A stretch of DNA of 64,000 nt from Rhodobiaceae bacterium (GTDB lineage: Bacteria > Pseudomonadota > Alphaproteobacteria > Rhizobiales > JAKPQE01), in the NCBI GenBank assembly GCA_028278505.1, contig JANQEG010000062.1, forward strand, positions 28,762 to 92,761. Direction: 5' to 3'. Below, piece after piece: positions 43,939-51,817 of this stretch. The notes under the pieces were generated by a model that worked only from the letters and a program-made list of their open reading frames with translations, was not told the DNA's origin and ran no database searches. Numbering within the stretch: position 1 is the first letter of the stretch; the number at the start of each line of letters is the position of its first letter. The position numbers and the translations under genes are program-made.

Positions 43939-44813
43939 TGTTCTTCACCCGGTTTGGTCGCTGCGCCCGGCCGTCCATTGAAGACGAAGGGCGCGGCGTG
44001 GCTGCCGACCGGATCGAGCCGGGAAAGGCCCCCGAGCACATCCTTCAGCAGCGCGCTGAGCGGCGCCTCGCCGGCCGGCCGATCGACCGCGATCAGCAGC
44101 GAGAAACCGTCCGCTCCCTGGTGTTGGTCGACGACATCGATCCCGTTCTCGGAAAGCCGCGCAAGCCCGGCCGGCTCCGGCGCGGCCGGCAGCGCCGCCG
44201 CATAGAGCGCAACATCCTTGGCCGCGGCATCGGTGACCGCCTTGGCGATGACGTAGTGCGGCCGGTCGGCGGGGTGGTCGGCGCGCTCGATCAGCGGCAG
44301 CCGCGCAATGATCTTCGGCGCCTCCGGCGCCCTCAACAGATCCCACCAGGCGCCGTCATTGTGGGCGCCGGCATGCAACAGGCCGAGATCGCCGCGGGCG
44401 GTGTCGACCGCCTGCAGCACCGCCTCCGCATCGTCGTGGACGATCAGCGGCGGCGTGAAGCCGAAATGGAAGCGGGCGACGTCGCGATTGGCGGCGCTCT
44501 CCGCCCCGCCCATGATGTGCACGCTGTAGGGCGCCTGGACATAGGTGAAGGTGGAGATGATCACCCGCCAGATGCTCTCCACCGTGTCGACCGGCAGGAT
44601 GCCGCGATGGCGCTCGACCAGCCGGCGCAGCATATCGGCCTCGCGCGCCGGGCGGAACGCCGAGCCGGTGGCCTCGGTCCGCTTGATCGCGATCAGCGCA
44701 TCGATGATCTCGCCGCGCTCGATCAACAGGCCGTGCAGCAACCCGTCGATGCGGTCGATCTCGTCGCGCAGATCGGCGAGCGTCGGCGGCGTCTGGCGGT
44801 CGTCTCTACCCAT
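43935..44813 (-). CDS. Chorismate mutase (AroQ) with degenerate C-terminal domain
   Basis: The product is 292 residues. The first ~90 are a type II chorismate mutase ([34 protein letters not shown], later [16 protein letters not shown] and [10 protein letters not shown]). The remaining ~200 have the length and order of a P-protein prephenate dehydratase plus ACT ([43 protein letters not shown]). I do not see the catalytic TRF triad or the ESRP regulatory motif. It is best read as a chorismate mutase with an inactivated dehydratase-like tail. First gene of the operon with hisC and tyrC. Confidence 0.85.
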   Translation of the reverse strand: MGRDDRQTPPTLADLRDEIDRIDGLLHGLLIERGEIIDALIAIKRTEATGSAFRPAREADMLRRLVERHRGILPVDTVESIWRVIISTFTYVQAPYSVHIMGGAESAANRDVARFHFGFTPPLIVHDDAEAVLQAVDTARGDLGLLHAGAHNDGAWWDLLRAPEAPKIIARLPLIERADHPADRPHYVIAKAVTDAAAKDVALYAAALPAAPEPAGLARLSENGIDVVDQHQGADGFSLLIAVDRPAGEAPLSALLKDVLGGLSRLDPVGSHAAPFVFNGRPGAATKPGEEQ

Positions 44814-44953
44814 GAGGAGCCTGCAGTTTCGCGCCCTTTTCGGGCCTTCGGTTTCAGCCGCGGCGGCACGGTCTGCCGGCGGGCGGGCTATTCATAGGCA
44901 GGCTGCGCCGGGAAAGCAAAAGAAACCCGTGCGGACAGGCGTGTGGCCCGGCA

Positions 44954-45721
44954 TCACGAATCCGGCGACACCGGAGTGCTGCGGACGGGAGATCGCGGCG
45001 CCAAGGGCGGCGCCAGCACCGGCCGCAGCGTCGCCCCGGCGCGGGCCTTCTCGCCGGCCGGCAGCGCCCGGTAGAGCTGCTTGGTCGCCTCGACCAGGAT
45101 GATGCCGCCAAAGCCGCCCCAGATCGACCGGCCGACCCGGTCGAAGGCGCGGGCCGAGCGCAACAATGTCCGGTTGGCAACCGGCGCCATGTGCAGCGCC
45201 TCCGACCAGGACACCGGACTGAACATCGCCTCGCGCAGAAGGCCGGTCAGCTGCGAGCGCGAGAACGGCCGGCCGTGCCCGAACGGCGTGCGGTCGGTAT
45301 GGGCCCACAGCCCGCGCCGGTTGGGCACGACGACGACGAGCCGGCCGCCGGGCGCCAGCACCCGCCACAATTCGCGCAGGAGCTGCATCGGCTGTTCCGA
45401 CATTTCGAGCTGGTGGACGATCAGCGCCCGGTCGATCGCCGCATCGTTGAGCGGCAGCGCGTCCTCCAGCACCAGCGCCGCCGCATTGGCGCCGCGGCCC
45501 GGCCAGTTGACCACGCCCTGCGCCGCCGGCATGAAGGCGAGCACCCGTTCCGCCTTCTCCCGATAGGGCTCCAGATAAGGCGTCGCATAGCCGCTGCCGA
45601 TGAGGCTCAGCCCGTCCACATCCGGCCAATGGGTGGCGAGCCGCTCCGAGAGAGCGCGCTGCGCCGCCTCGCCGAGCGGCGAGGCGTAGAAATTCCTCAG
45701 ATCGACCACATCGAGATACAT
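44954..45721 (-). CDS. Class I SAM-dependent methyltransferase
   Basis: A 255-residue Methyltransf_11-type protein. Motif I is the unusual GSGYATPYLEPY, followed by ALPLNDAAIDRALIVHQLEM (motif II) and ELWRVLAPGGRLVVVVPNRRGLWAH (post-II). The C-terminal third is proline-rich. It is divergent from the glyoxalase II gene, a pairing I associate with alphaproteobacteria. The substrate is unknown. Confidence 0.85.
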   Translation of the reverse strand: MYLDVVDLRNFYASPLGEAAQRALSERLATHWPDVDGLSLIGSGYATPYLEPYREKAERVLAFMPAAQGVVNWPGRGANAAALVLEDALPLNDAAIDRALIVHQLEMSEQPMQLLRELWRVLAPGGRLVVVVPNRRGLWAHTDRTPFGHGRPFSRSQLTGLLREAMFSPVSWSEALHMAPVANRTLLRSARAFDRVGRSIWGGFGGIILVEATKQLYRALPAGEKARAGATLRPVLAPPLAPRSPVRSTPVSPDS

Positions 45722-45864
45722 CGGCGAATCCCTGATCGCTTCCGAGTATCGATCTAGCCTCGCTTTCGGGCCGATCGCAACCCGACGGCTGGAATCGTCG
45801 GCTTTGTGATGCTACGCAGGTGCATCTGTCAGAAGCGCCCTCAACCAGTCCGGGACCGTTGCCC

Positions 45865-46638
45865 ATGTCCGAACTTGCCGTTCACCTGTTTCCCTGCCTT
45901 ACCGACAATTACGGGGTGCTGGTGCACGATCCCGAGAGCGGCGAAACGGCCGTTGTCGACGCACCGGACGAGGCGGCGATCAAGCGGGCGGTCGCCGAGA
46001 CCGGCTGGACCCCGACCCAGGTCTGGGTGACCCACCATCACTGGGACCACACCCAGGCGATCCCGGCGCTGAAGGATGCTTACGGCGCGACCGTGGTCGG
46101 CCCGCGCCAAGAAGCCGCAATGATCGTCGACCTCGACCTCAAGGTCGGTGATGGCGACAGCGTCCAGTTCGCCGGCGCGACCGTCCGGGTGATCGGCACG
46201 CCGGGCCACACTCTCGGCCAGGTTGCCTACTGGCTTCCCGACGCCGCCCTCGCCTTCACCGGCGACACGCTCTTTGCCATGGGCTGCGGCCGGGTGTTCG
46301 AAGGCACGCCCGAGATGATGTGGACCTCGCTCGACCGCCTTGCCGCGACGCTGCCGGCGGAGACCCGGATCTATTGCGGGCACGAATACACCCTTGCCAA
46401 CGCCAAGTTCGCGGTGACCGTCGATCCCGACAACGCCGCCCTGGCCGAGCGGCTCGAGGCGGTTGCCGCGATCAGGGCCCAGGGCAAGCCGACGCTGCCG
46501 ACGACCATGGCCGAGGAACGGTTGACCAATCCCTTCCTGCGCGCCGGCGACGAGGCCTTGCGCGCCCATCTCGGCATGGCCGATGCCGCCGACTGGGAGG
46601 TGTTCGCCGAGGTGCGCCGGCGCAAGGACCATTTCTGA
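45865..46638 (+). CDS. gloB: Hydroxyacylglutathione hydrolase (glyoxalase II)
   Basis: A 257-residue metallo-beta-lactamase-fold hydrolase. The binuclear metal motif is THHHWDHTQ, then GTPGHTLGQVAYWL, FTGDTLFAMGCGRVFEG and the C-terminal YCGHEYTLANAKFA typical of GloB. It hydrolyses S-D-lactoylglutathione. The ATG at 45865 fits the family start (MSELAVHLFPCLTDNYG). The stop overlaps the next ATG (TGATG). Confidence 0.95.
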   Translation: MSELAVHLFPCLTDNYGVLVHDPESGETAVVDAPDEAAIKRAVAETGWTPTQVWVTHHHWDHTQAIPALKDAYGATVVGPRQEAAMIVDLDLKVGDGDSVQFAGATVRVIGTPGHTLGQVAYWLPDAALAFTGDTLFAMGCGRVFEGTPEMMWTSLDRLAATLPAETRIYCGHEYTLANAKFAVTVDPDNAALAERLEAVAAIRAQGKPTLPTTMAEERLTNPFLRAGDEALRAHLGMADAADWEVFAEVRRRKDHF

Positions 46639-47081
46639 TGCCGGCCGGCGGTCCGGACGGGCCGACGGCGGACGATATCATCGCCGTCCTGGCGCTTGAG
46701 CCGCACCCGGAAGGCGGCCATTTCCGTGAGACGTTTCGCGATGCCGCCGGGCAGGGCGGCCGCGCCCATTCGACCGCAATCTATTTCCTGCTGCGGTCGG
46801 GCGAGCGTTCGCACTGGCACCGGGTCGATGCCGCCGAGATCTGGCACTGGTATGCCGGCGCGCCGCTGGATCTGGAGATCGCGGATGATGACGGCCGCGT
46901 ATCGGTTCGGATCGGCAGTGATTTATCCGCCGGCGAGCGGCCGCAGGCCGTGGTCCCGGCGGGCGCCTGGCAGTCGGCGGCAAGCCGCGGCGCCTGGACC
47001 CTGGTCGGCTGCACCGTCGCCCCGGGTTTCGCGTTCGACGGCTTCGAACTCGCCCCGCCCGGCTGGAGCCCGGAAGGTTGA
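46638..47081 (+). CDS. Cupin DUF985 family protein
   Basis: A 147-residue single-domain cupin. LEPHPEGGHFRETFRD, IYFLLRSGERSHWHRVDAAEIWHWYAGAPL and VGCTVAPGFAFDGFELAP are the DUF985 signatures, with His residues suited to metal binding. The ATG overlaps the gloB stop by one base, so the two are coupled. Function unknown; some members are called YML079-like. Confidence 0.92.
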   Translation: MPAGGPDGPTADDIIAVLALEPHPEGGHFRETFRDAAGQGGRAHSTAIYFLLRSGERSHWHRVDAAEIWHWYAGAPLDLEIADDDGRVSVRIGSDLSAGERPQAVVPAGAWQSAASRGAWTLVGCTVAPGFAFDGFELAPPGWSPEG

Positions 47082-47161
47082 TCCGATACCGGCTTTGACT
47101 CCAACGCCGAATTCGCGTTAGGCGAACGCTTTGCCCCAGCGTCCTTCAACCGGATGTCGAG

Positions 47162-47665
47162 ATGCCGAAATCCCGCGACGACCTCTTTGCCTTTCTCGCC
47201 GATCTCGCTATCGCGACAAAGACCCTGGAGCACCCGGCGGTCTTCACCGTCGAGGAATCGCAGAAGCTGCGCGGCGAGATTTCCGGCGGTCACACCAAGA
47301 ACCTGTTTCTGAAGGACAAGAAGGACCGGCTGTGGCTGGTGGTGGCGCGCGAGGATGCCGGCGTCGATCTGAAGCGGTTCCATACGATCATCGGTTCGGC
47401 GCGGCTGTCCTTCGGCAAGGCGGAGTTGCTGCGCGAGGTGCTCGGTGTCGAGCCGGGGTCCGTCACCCCGTTTTCGGTCATCAACGATGCCGATGGCCGG
47501 GTGACCGTGGTGCTCGATGTCGGGCTTCTCGGCCATGACCGGCTCAACTTTCATCCCCTGGCCAACACCGCGACGACGACGATCGGGCGCGACGATTTCC
47601 TGCGCTTTCTGAATGAGACCGGTCACGAGCCGCTTGTCGTCGACCTCGGCTCGGCCGCCGAATAA
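47162..47665 (+). CDS. Prolyl-tRNA editing protein, YbaK/ProX-type deacylase
   Basis: A 167-residue freestanding editing domain. TLEHPAVFTVEESQKLRGEISGGHTKNLFLKDKK is the ProXp-ala signature, and SFGKAELLREVLGVEPGSVTPF the second. It hydrolyses mischarged Ala-tRNAPro, complementing short alphaproteobacterial ProRS lacking the insertion domain. Monocistronic by spacing. Confidence 0.93.
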   Translation: MPKSRDDLFAFLADLAIATKTLEHPAVFTVEESQKLRGEISGGHTKNLFLKDKKDRLWLVVAREDAGVDLKRFHTIIGSARLSFGKAELLREVLGVEPGSVTPFSVINDADGRVTVVLDVGLLGHDRLNFHPLANTATTTIGRDDFLRFLNETGHEPLVVDLGSAAE

Positions 47666-47770
47666 GCGGTCCCGGTTTGCATTTTCGGGCGGGAATCCCA
47701 TTTATCGAAAAAACCGAATATAATGACCTGCGCTCGGGCCGCCGCGGCACGACGAGACCACGAGGCGAAA

Positions 47771-48676
47771 ATGGAAGCAGTTCTGAGCGGAGCGCCGTCA
47801 CCGGCGGCCGGCGAAATCGTCGACACCACGACGGCCGGCTTCGCCGCCGATGTCATCGACGCATCGCGCGAAAAGGCGGTTCTGGTCGATTTCTGGGCCG
47901 ACTGGTGCGGCCCGTGCAAGCAGCTCACCCCGATCCTGGAAAAGGCGGTCAAGGCCGCCGCCGGCAAGGTCAAGCTGGTCAAGATGAACATAGATCAGCA
48001 TCCTGAGGTGGCCGGCCAGCTCGGCGTTCGCTCGATCCCCGCGGTCGTTGCCTTCAAGGACGGCCGGCCGGTCGACGCCTTCATGGGCGCGGTGCCGGAA
48101 AGCCAGGTCATGGCCTTCATCGAAAAGGTCGCCGGCCCGGTCGGGCCTTCGGAGACGGAGCGGCTGGTCGAGGCCGGCGATGCCGCCTTCGCCGAGCAGA
48201 AATGGGCCGAGGCGGCCGAGGCCTATGCCGCCGCGCTCGGCCGCGAGGCCGGCAATCTTGCGGCGATCGGCGGGCTGGCGCGTTGCTATGTCGCAACCGG
48301 CGATCTCGACCGGGCCGAGGAATCGCTGGCCCTCGTTCCGGAGACCAAGGCCGGCGATCCGGCGATCGCCGGCGCCCGTGCCGAACTCGAACTGGCGCGC
48401 CAATCGGGCGATGTCGGCGATCCGCAGGCGCTCGCGGCCGCGCTCAACGCCGATCCGGGCGATCACCAGACGCGCTTCGACCTGGCGCTCGCGCTCAACG
48501 CGAGCGGCGACCGCGACGGCGCCGCCGACGCGCTGGTCGAGATCATCCGGCGCGACCGCGAATGGGAAGACGACGGCGCCCGCAAGCAATTGCTGCAGTT
48601 TTTCGATGCCTGGGGAGCGGACGACGCTGCGACCGTTTCGGGTCGCCGCAAGCTGTCGAGCGTCCTGTTTTCCTAG
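47771..48676 (+). CDS. Thioredoxin-domain co-chaperone YbbN/CnoX-like
   Basis: The product is 301 residues. The thioredoxin domain (about 20-125) has the active redox motif WADWCGPCKQL. A TPR-like C-terminal part (about 130-300) repeats AEAAEAYAAALGREAGNLAAI-type helices, and the end GRRKLSSVLFS matches YbbN. It likely works as a holdase cooperating with GroEL/DnaK. ATG 47771 is preferred to 47723. A LON-domain gene lies 150 bp downstream. Confidence 0.92.
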   Translation: MEAVLSGAPSPAAGEIVDTTTAGFAADVIDASREKAVLVDFWADWCGPCKQLTPILEKAVKAAAGKVKLVKMNIDQHPEVAGQLGVRSIPAVVAFKDGRPVDAFMGAVPESQVMAFIEKVAGPVGPSETERLVEAGDAAFAEQKWAEAAEAYAAALGREAGNLAAIGGLARCYVATGDLDRAEESLALVPETKAGDPAIAGARAELELARQSGDVGDPQALAAALNADPGDHQTRFDLALALNASGDRDGAADALVEIIRRDREWEDDGARKQLLQFFDAWGADDAATVSGRRKLSSVLFS

Positions 48677-48807
48677 AGCGTATTCCCGAAAAGGCCTGCC
48701 CCGGGCCTGAACCAGGGTGGGAACCGGTTTTCGGATAGGAATACGCGACAAAGCAAACCGATAGAGCGTTTCGAGTGTTTCGGCGAAAACGGAAAGCGCT
48801 CTAAACG
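48677..48807. repeat. Pair of palindromic intergenic repeats (Rhizobiales-type)
   Basis: The gap between the ybbN-like and LON-domain genes holds two long imperfect inverted repeats. The first runs from GCGTATTCCCGAAAA (48678-48692) to its complement ending near 48746. The second pairs TAGAGCGTTT (48762-48771) with AAAGCGCTCTA (48793-48803). The TAGAGCG...CGCTCTA style is common in Hyphomicrobiales intergenic repeats. Confidence 0.75.
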
Positions 48808-48826
48808 AGCGGCAAAGGGGCCGACA

Positions 48827-49510
48827 ATGGCAACCATGCGAAAGACCTTCCGCGGACCGCCCGATCTGCCGGAGATCGTGCCGGTGTTCCCGCTGCCGGC
48901 GGTGCTCTTGCTGCCGCGCGCGCAACTGCCGCTCAACGTGTTCGAACCGCGCTATCTGGCGATGGTCGATGCGGCGCTGGCGGGAAATCGCGTCATCGGC
49001 ATGGTCCAGCCGCGCTTCGACGGCAACGAGGAACCCGACCTCGCCGGCGCGCCACCGCTCTGTCCGGTCGGCTGCATCGGCCGCATCATCACCTTTGCCG
49101 AAACCCGCGACGGCCGCTATCTGACGACGCTGACCGGTATCTGCCGCTTCCGCCTGATCGAGGAGATCGAGGCCGGAACCGACTATCGCCAGTGCCGTAT
49201 CGATGCGTCCGAATATGCCGACGATTTCATGCCCGGCATGGGCGAGGACGATGTCGACCGCACCGGCCTGATCGAGGCGTTCCAGGCCTATCTCGACAAG
49301 ACCGATCTGGAGGCCGACTGGAAGACCGTGGAGCGCGCCTCCAACGAGGTGCTGGTCAACACGCTGTCGATGCTGAGCCCCTACGGTCCGGCCGAGAAGC
49401 AGGCCCTGCTCGAAGCCCCCGATCTCGCCACCCGCGCCTCGACGCTGATCGCCGTCACCGAACTGGCGCTGGCCCAGGCCGACAGCGACTCCAATTCGGT
49501 GCTGCAATAG
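48827..49510 (+). CDS. LON peptidase substrate-binding domain protein
   Basis: A 227-residue stand-alone Lon N-terminal domain. IVPVFPLPAVLLLPRAQLPLNVFEPRYLAMVDAAL is the family opening, and GCIGRIITFAETRDGRYLTTLTGICRFRLIEE the core. No ATPase or protease domain is attached. It pairs with the ybbN-like gene upstream, as in other alphaproteobacteria. AAGGGG lies 8 bp before the ATG. Confidence 0.93.
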   Translation: MATMRKTFRGPPDLPEIVPVFPLPAVLLLPRAQLPLNVFEPRYLAMVDAALAGNRVIGMVQPRFDGNEEPDLAGAPPLCPVGCIGRIITFAETRDGRYLTTLTGICRFRLIEEIEAGTDYRQCRIDASEYADDFMPGMGEDDVDRTGLIEAFQAYLDKTDLEADWKTVERASNEVLVNTLSMLSPYGPAEKQALLEAPDLATRASTLIAVTELALAQADSDSNSVLQ

Positions 49511-49670
49511 GGATTGTCGCGGTCGGGACGCCGAAGACACACGCAACGGCATCTCCGGCTCTGCAATGCCAATGGTTCCCCGCTTTCGCGCTAGGGGATG
49601 CACACTTCTTGCCGATTCGCGCCGCTCTGGGGGGGAAAAATCTGCGCGCAAGGACAGCCTCTCGGCACCT

Positions 49671-49688
49671 CACCCGCGAAAGCGGGTG
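49671..49688. repeat. REP-like hairpin with GAAA loop
   Basis: CACCCGC-GAAA-GCGGGTG is a perfect 7-bp stem with a tetraloop. Its sequence (CCCGCGAAAGCGGG) is the typical core of dispersed palindromic intergenic elements in proteobacteria. Confidence 0.75.
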
Positions 49689-49788
49689 CCCATTGGCCGA
49701 TCCGCCCTTATTGGCGCTTGTTTGTCGGTCGATTCTTCAATCCGCAACAGCCGAGGACAGTGCGTATCGAGAGGATAATTGGATTCCC

Positions 49789-49808
49789 GTCCCCGCCTGC
49801 GCGGGGAC
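49789..49808. repeat. REP-like hairpin, GTCCCCGC stem
   Basis: GTCCCCGC-CTGC-GCGGGGAC is a perfect 8-bp stem with a 4-nt loop. It belongs to the repeat-rich gap between the LON-domain and formate dehydrogenase genes. Confidence 0.75.
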
Positions 49809-49825
49809 AGGCTTTTCGCGGGAAA

Positions 49826-49866
49826 GGTGGACAAAGGCAAGGCTGCGCCAACTGACCATCGCATCA
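49826..49866. repeat. Dispersed repeat fragment matching 3606-3646
   Basis: Shares GTGGACAAAGGCAAGG and ACCATCGCATCA with the sequence upstream of envC, same orientation. It follows directly on the REP-like hairpin at 49789-49808, so the two may form one element. Confidence 0.6.
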
Positions 49867-50140
49867 ATTCGGCGACGTTCGAACAGGGGTATTTCCTGAA
49901 CCGGACGGCCGTGCCGATCGGCGGACGCCGGCTTTTTCGCAGGCCGTTTTCCTCTCCCGATCGTCCTCTGCCGGGTTTGACGGCAATTGCGTCGCCATCG
50001 TAATTCTAGATGTCGGAACCGGCGGTTACGCCCGCCCACCGATCCGCTATCGTCGCGCCGGATTGGCATCGTGAGACGGCGAATGGGCGGCCGCAAAAAG
50101 AGGCGCAGAACCGGATCGCCGATCCGGACCGGAGGATGGA

Positions 50141-51817
50141 ATGTCAGAAGCTGCGCCGCAGAAACGCCGGGCGCGGGCAACGCCGAAGGGCCGACAGCTC
50201 GATCCGCTAGCGCGCGACGCGATCGCCGCGCTGCTCGGTGACCGGCCGCGGCGGCGCGATCTGCTGATCGAGCATCTGCATTTGATCCAGGACGCTTTCG
50301 GCCATCTCTCGGCGGCGCATCTGCGGGCGCTCGCCGAAGAGATGCGGCTGTCGCAGGCCGAAGTGTTCGAGGTCGCAAGCTTCTACCACCATTTCGATAT
50401 CGTGAAGGAGGGTGCGGCGGCGCCCGCCGCGATCACCGTGCGGGTCTGCGACTCCGTCTCCTGCATGCTCGCCGGCGCCGAAGACCTGATTTCGCGGCTC
50501 GACAGTCTCGTCGACCCGGCCCGCATCCGCGTGGTCCGGGCGCCGTGCATGGGCCGCTGCGCCGAGGCGCCGGCGGCGATGATCGGCAAGCGGGCGGTGG
50601 CGCCGGCCGAGGCCGCGGCGGTGGCCGATCTTGCCGCGCGCGGCGAGACGGCGGCGGAAATCTCCGCCTGTACCGGCCTTGACGCCTATCGGGCCGATGG
50701 CGGCTATGCGGTGCTCGATTCATGCCGGGCCGGCGCTCGCACGCCCGAATCGGTTATCGGCAAGCTGTCCGATGCCGGCCTGCGCGGCATGGGCGGCGCC
50801 GGCTTTCCGGCCGGCCGGAAATGGGCGATCGTCCGCGGTTTTGAGGCGCCACGGCTGGTCACCGTCAACGCCGATGAGGGCGAGCCGGGCACGTTCAAGG
50901 ACCGCCACTATCTGGAGACCGATCCGCACCGGGTGCTCGAAGGGGCGCTGATCGCCGCCTGGGCGGTCGATGCGGAGCGGATATATATCTATCTGCGCGA
51001 CGAATATCCGGCGATCCACGCGGTCTTGACCAAAGAGATCGCCGCCCTCGACGCCGCCGGCCTGACGGCCGGTTGCGGTATCGAACTCAGGCGCGGCGCC
51101 GGCGCCTATGTCTGTGGCGAGGAGTCGGCGATGCTGGAATCGATCGAAGGCAGGCGCGGCCTGCCGCGCCACCGGCCGCCCTATATCGCCGAGACCGGCC
51201 TCTTCGGCCGGCCCACCCTCAACCACAATGTCGAGACGCTCTACTGGGTGCGCGACATCGTCGATCGCGGTCCGGACTGGTTCGCCGATCAGGGCAGGCC
51301 GGACCATAAGGGCCTGCGCTCCTATTCGGTCTCGGGGCGGGTCGCCGCGCCCGGCGTGAAACTGGCGCCGGCCGGGATTTCCTTGAACGAGCTGATCGCC
51401 GACCAGTGCGGCGGCATGGCCGACGGTCACACGCTTGCCGCATTCCTGCCGGGCGGCGCATCGGGCGGCATCTTCCCGGCGTCGATGGCCGATCTGCCGC
51501 TCGATTTCGGCACGTTCGAACCCCATGGCGGGTTCCTGGGCAGCCATGCGGTCGTCGTGCTTTCCGACCGCGACGATCTCAAAGCGGTCGCGCTCAATCT
51601 GTTGAAATTCTTCATGCACGAAAGCTGCGGCCAGTGCACGCCGTGCCGGGTCGGGACGGAAAAGATGGTCGCGCTGCTCAAAGCCGGGAACTGGGACGAA
51701 GCACTCATCGGCGATCTGGAGGCGGTGATGCGCGACGCCTCGATCTGCGGCCTCGGTCAGGCCGCGCCCAATCCGGTGCGCAGCGTTCTGAACTTCTTCA
51801 CGGAGGCGCCGTCATGA
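50141..51817 (+). CDS. fdh1B: NAD-dependent formate dehydrogenase beta subunit (NuoE-NuoF fusion, Fdh1B-like)
   Basis: The product is 558 residues. The NuoE-like part (about 1-160) has the [2Fe-2S] cysteines in VRVCDSVSCMLAG and APCMGRCAEAPA. The NuoF-like part (about 190-555) has GLRGMGGAGFPAGRKW, the FMN/NADH segment GAYVCGEESAMLESIEGRRGLPR, and the [4Fe-4S] motif SCGQCTPCRVGTEKM with CGLGQ. Fusion of the two is characteristic of Methylobacterium Fdh1-type (tungsten) formate dehydrogenases; it passes electrons from formate to NAD+. The stop overlaps the alpha subunit ATG (ATGA). Confidence 0.92.
   Translation: MSEAAPQKRRARATPKGRQLDPLARDAIAALLGDRPRRRDLLIEHLHLIQDAFGHLSAAHLRALAEEMRLSQAEVFEVASFYHHFDIVKEGAAAPAAITVRVCDSVSCMLAGAEDLISRLDSLVDPARIRVVRAPCMGRCAEAPAAMIGKRAVAPAEAAAVADLAARGETAAEISACTGLDAYRADGGYAVLDSCRAGARTPESVIGKLSDAGLRGMGGAGFPAGRKWAIVRGFEAPRLVTVNADEGEPGTFKDRHYLETDPHRVLEGALIAAWAVDAERIYIYLRDEYPAIHAVLTKEIAALDAAGLTAGCGIELRRGAGAYVCGEESAMLESIEGRRGLPRHRPPYIAETGLFGRPTLNHNVETLYWVRDIVDRGPDWFADQGRPDHKGLRSYSVSGRVAAPGVKLAPAGISLNELIADQCGGMADGHTLAAFLPGGASGGIFPASMADLPLDFGTFEPHGGFLGSHAVVVLSDRDDLKAVALNLLKFFMHESCGQCTPCRVGTEKMVALLKAGNWDEALIGDLEAVMRDASICGLGQAAPNPVRSVLNFFTEAPS

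Larger units (their letters stand above)
49511..50140. other. Gene-free region of intergenic palindromic repeats
   Basis: These 630 bp contain no credible gene; short open frames read as repeat-derived Pro/Arg/Gly-rich peptides. They hold at least two hairpins (49671-49688 and 49789-49808) and the dispersed fragment at 49826-49866. The last ~120 bp should include the formate dehydrogenase promoter. Confidence 0.7.

Noticed and set aside
41866-44205. 779-codon plus-strand frame across tyrC, hisC and chorismate mutase genes
   Set aside because: It crosses three recognised genes on the other strand and has no family resemblance.
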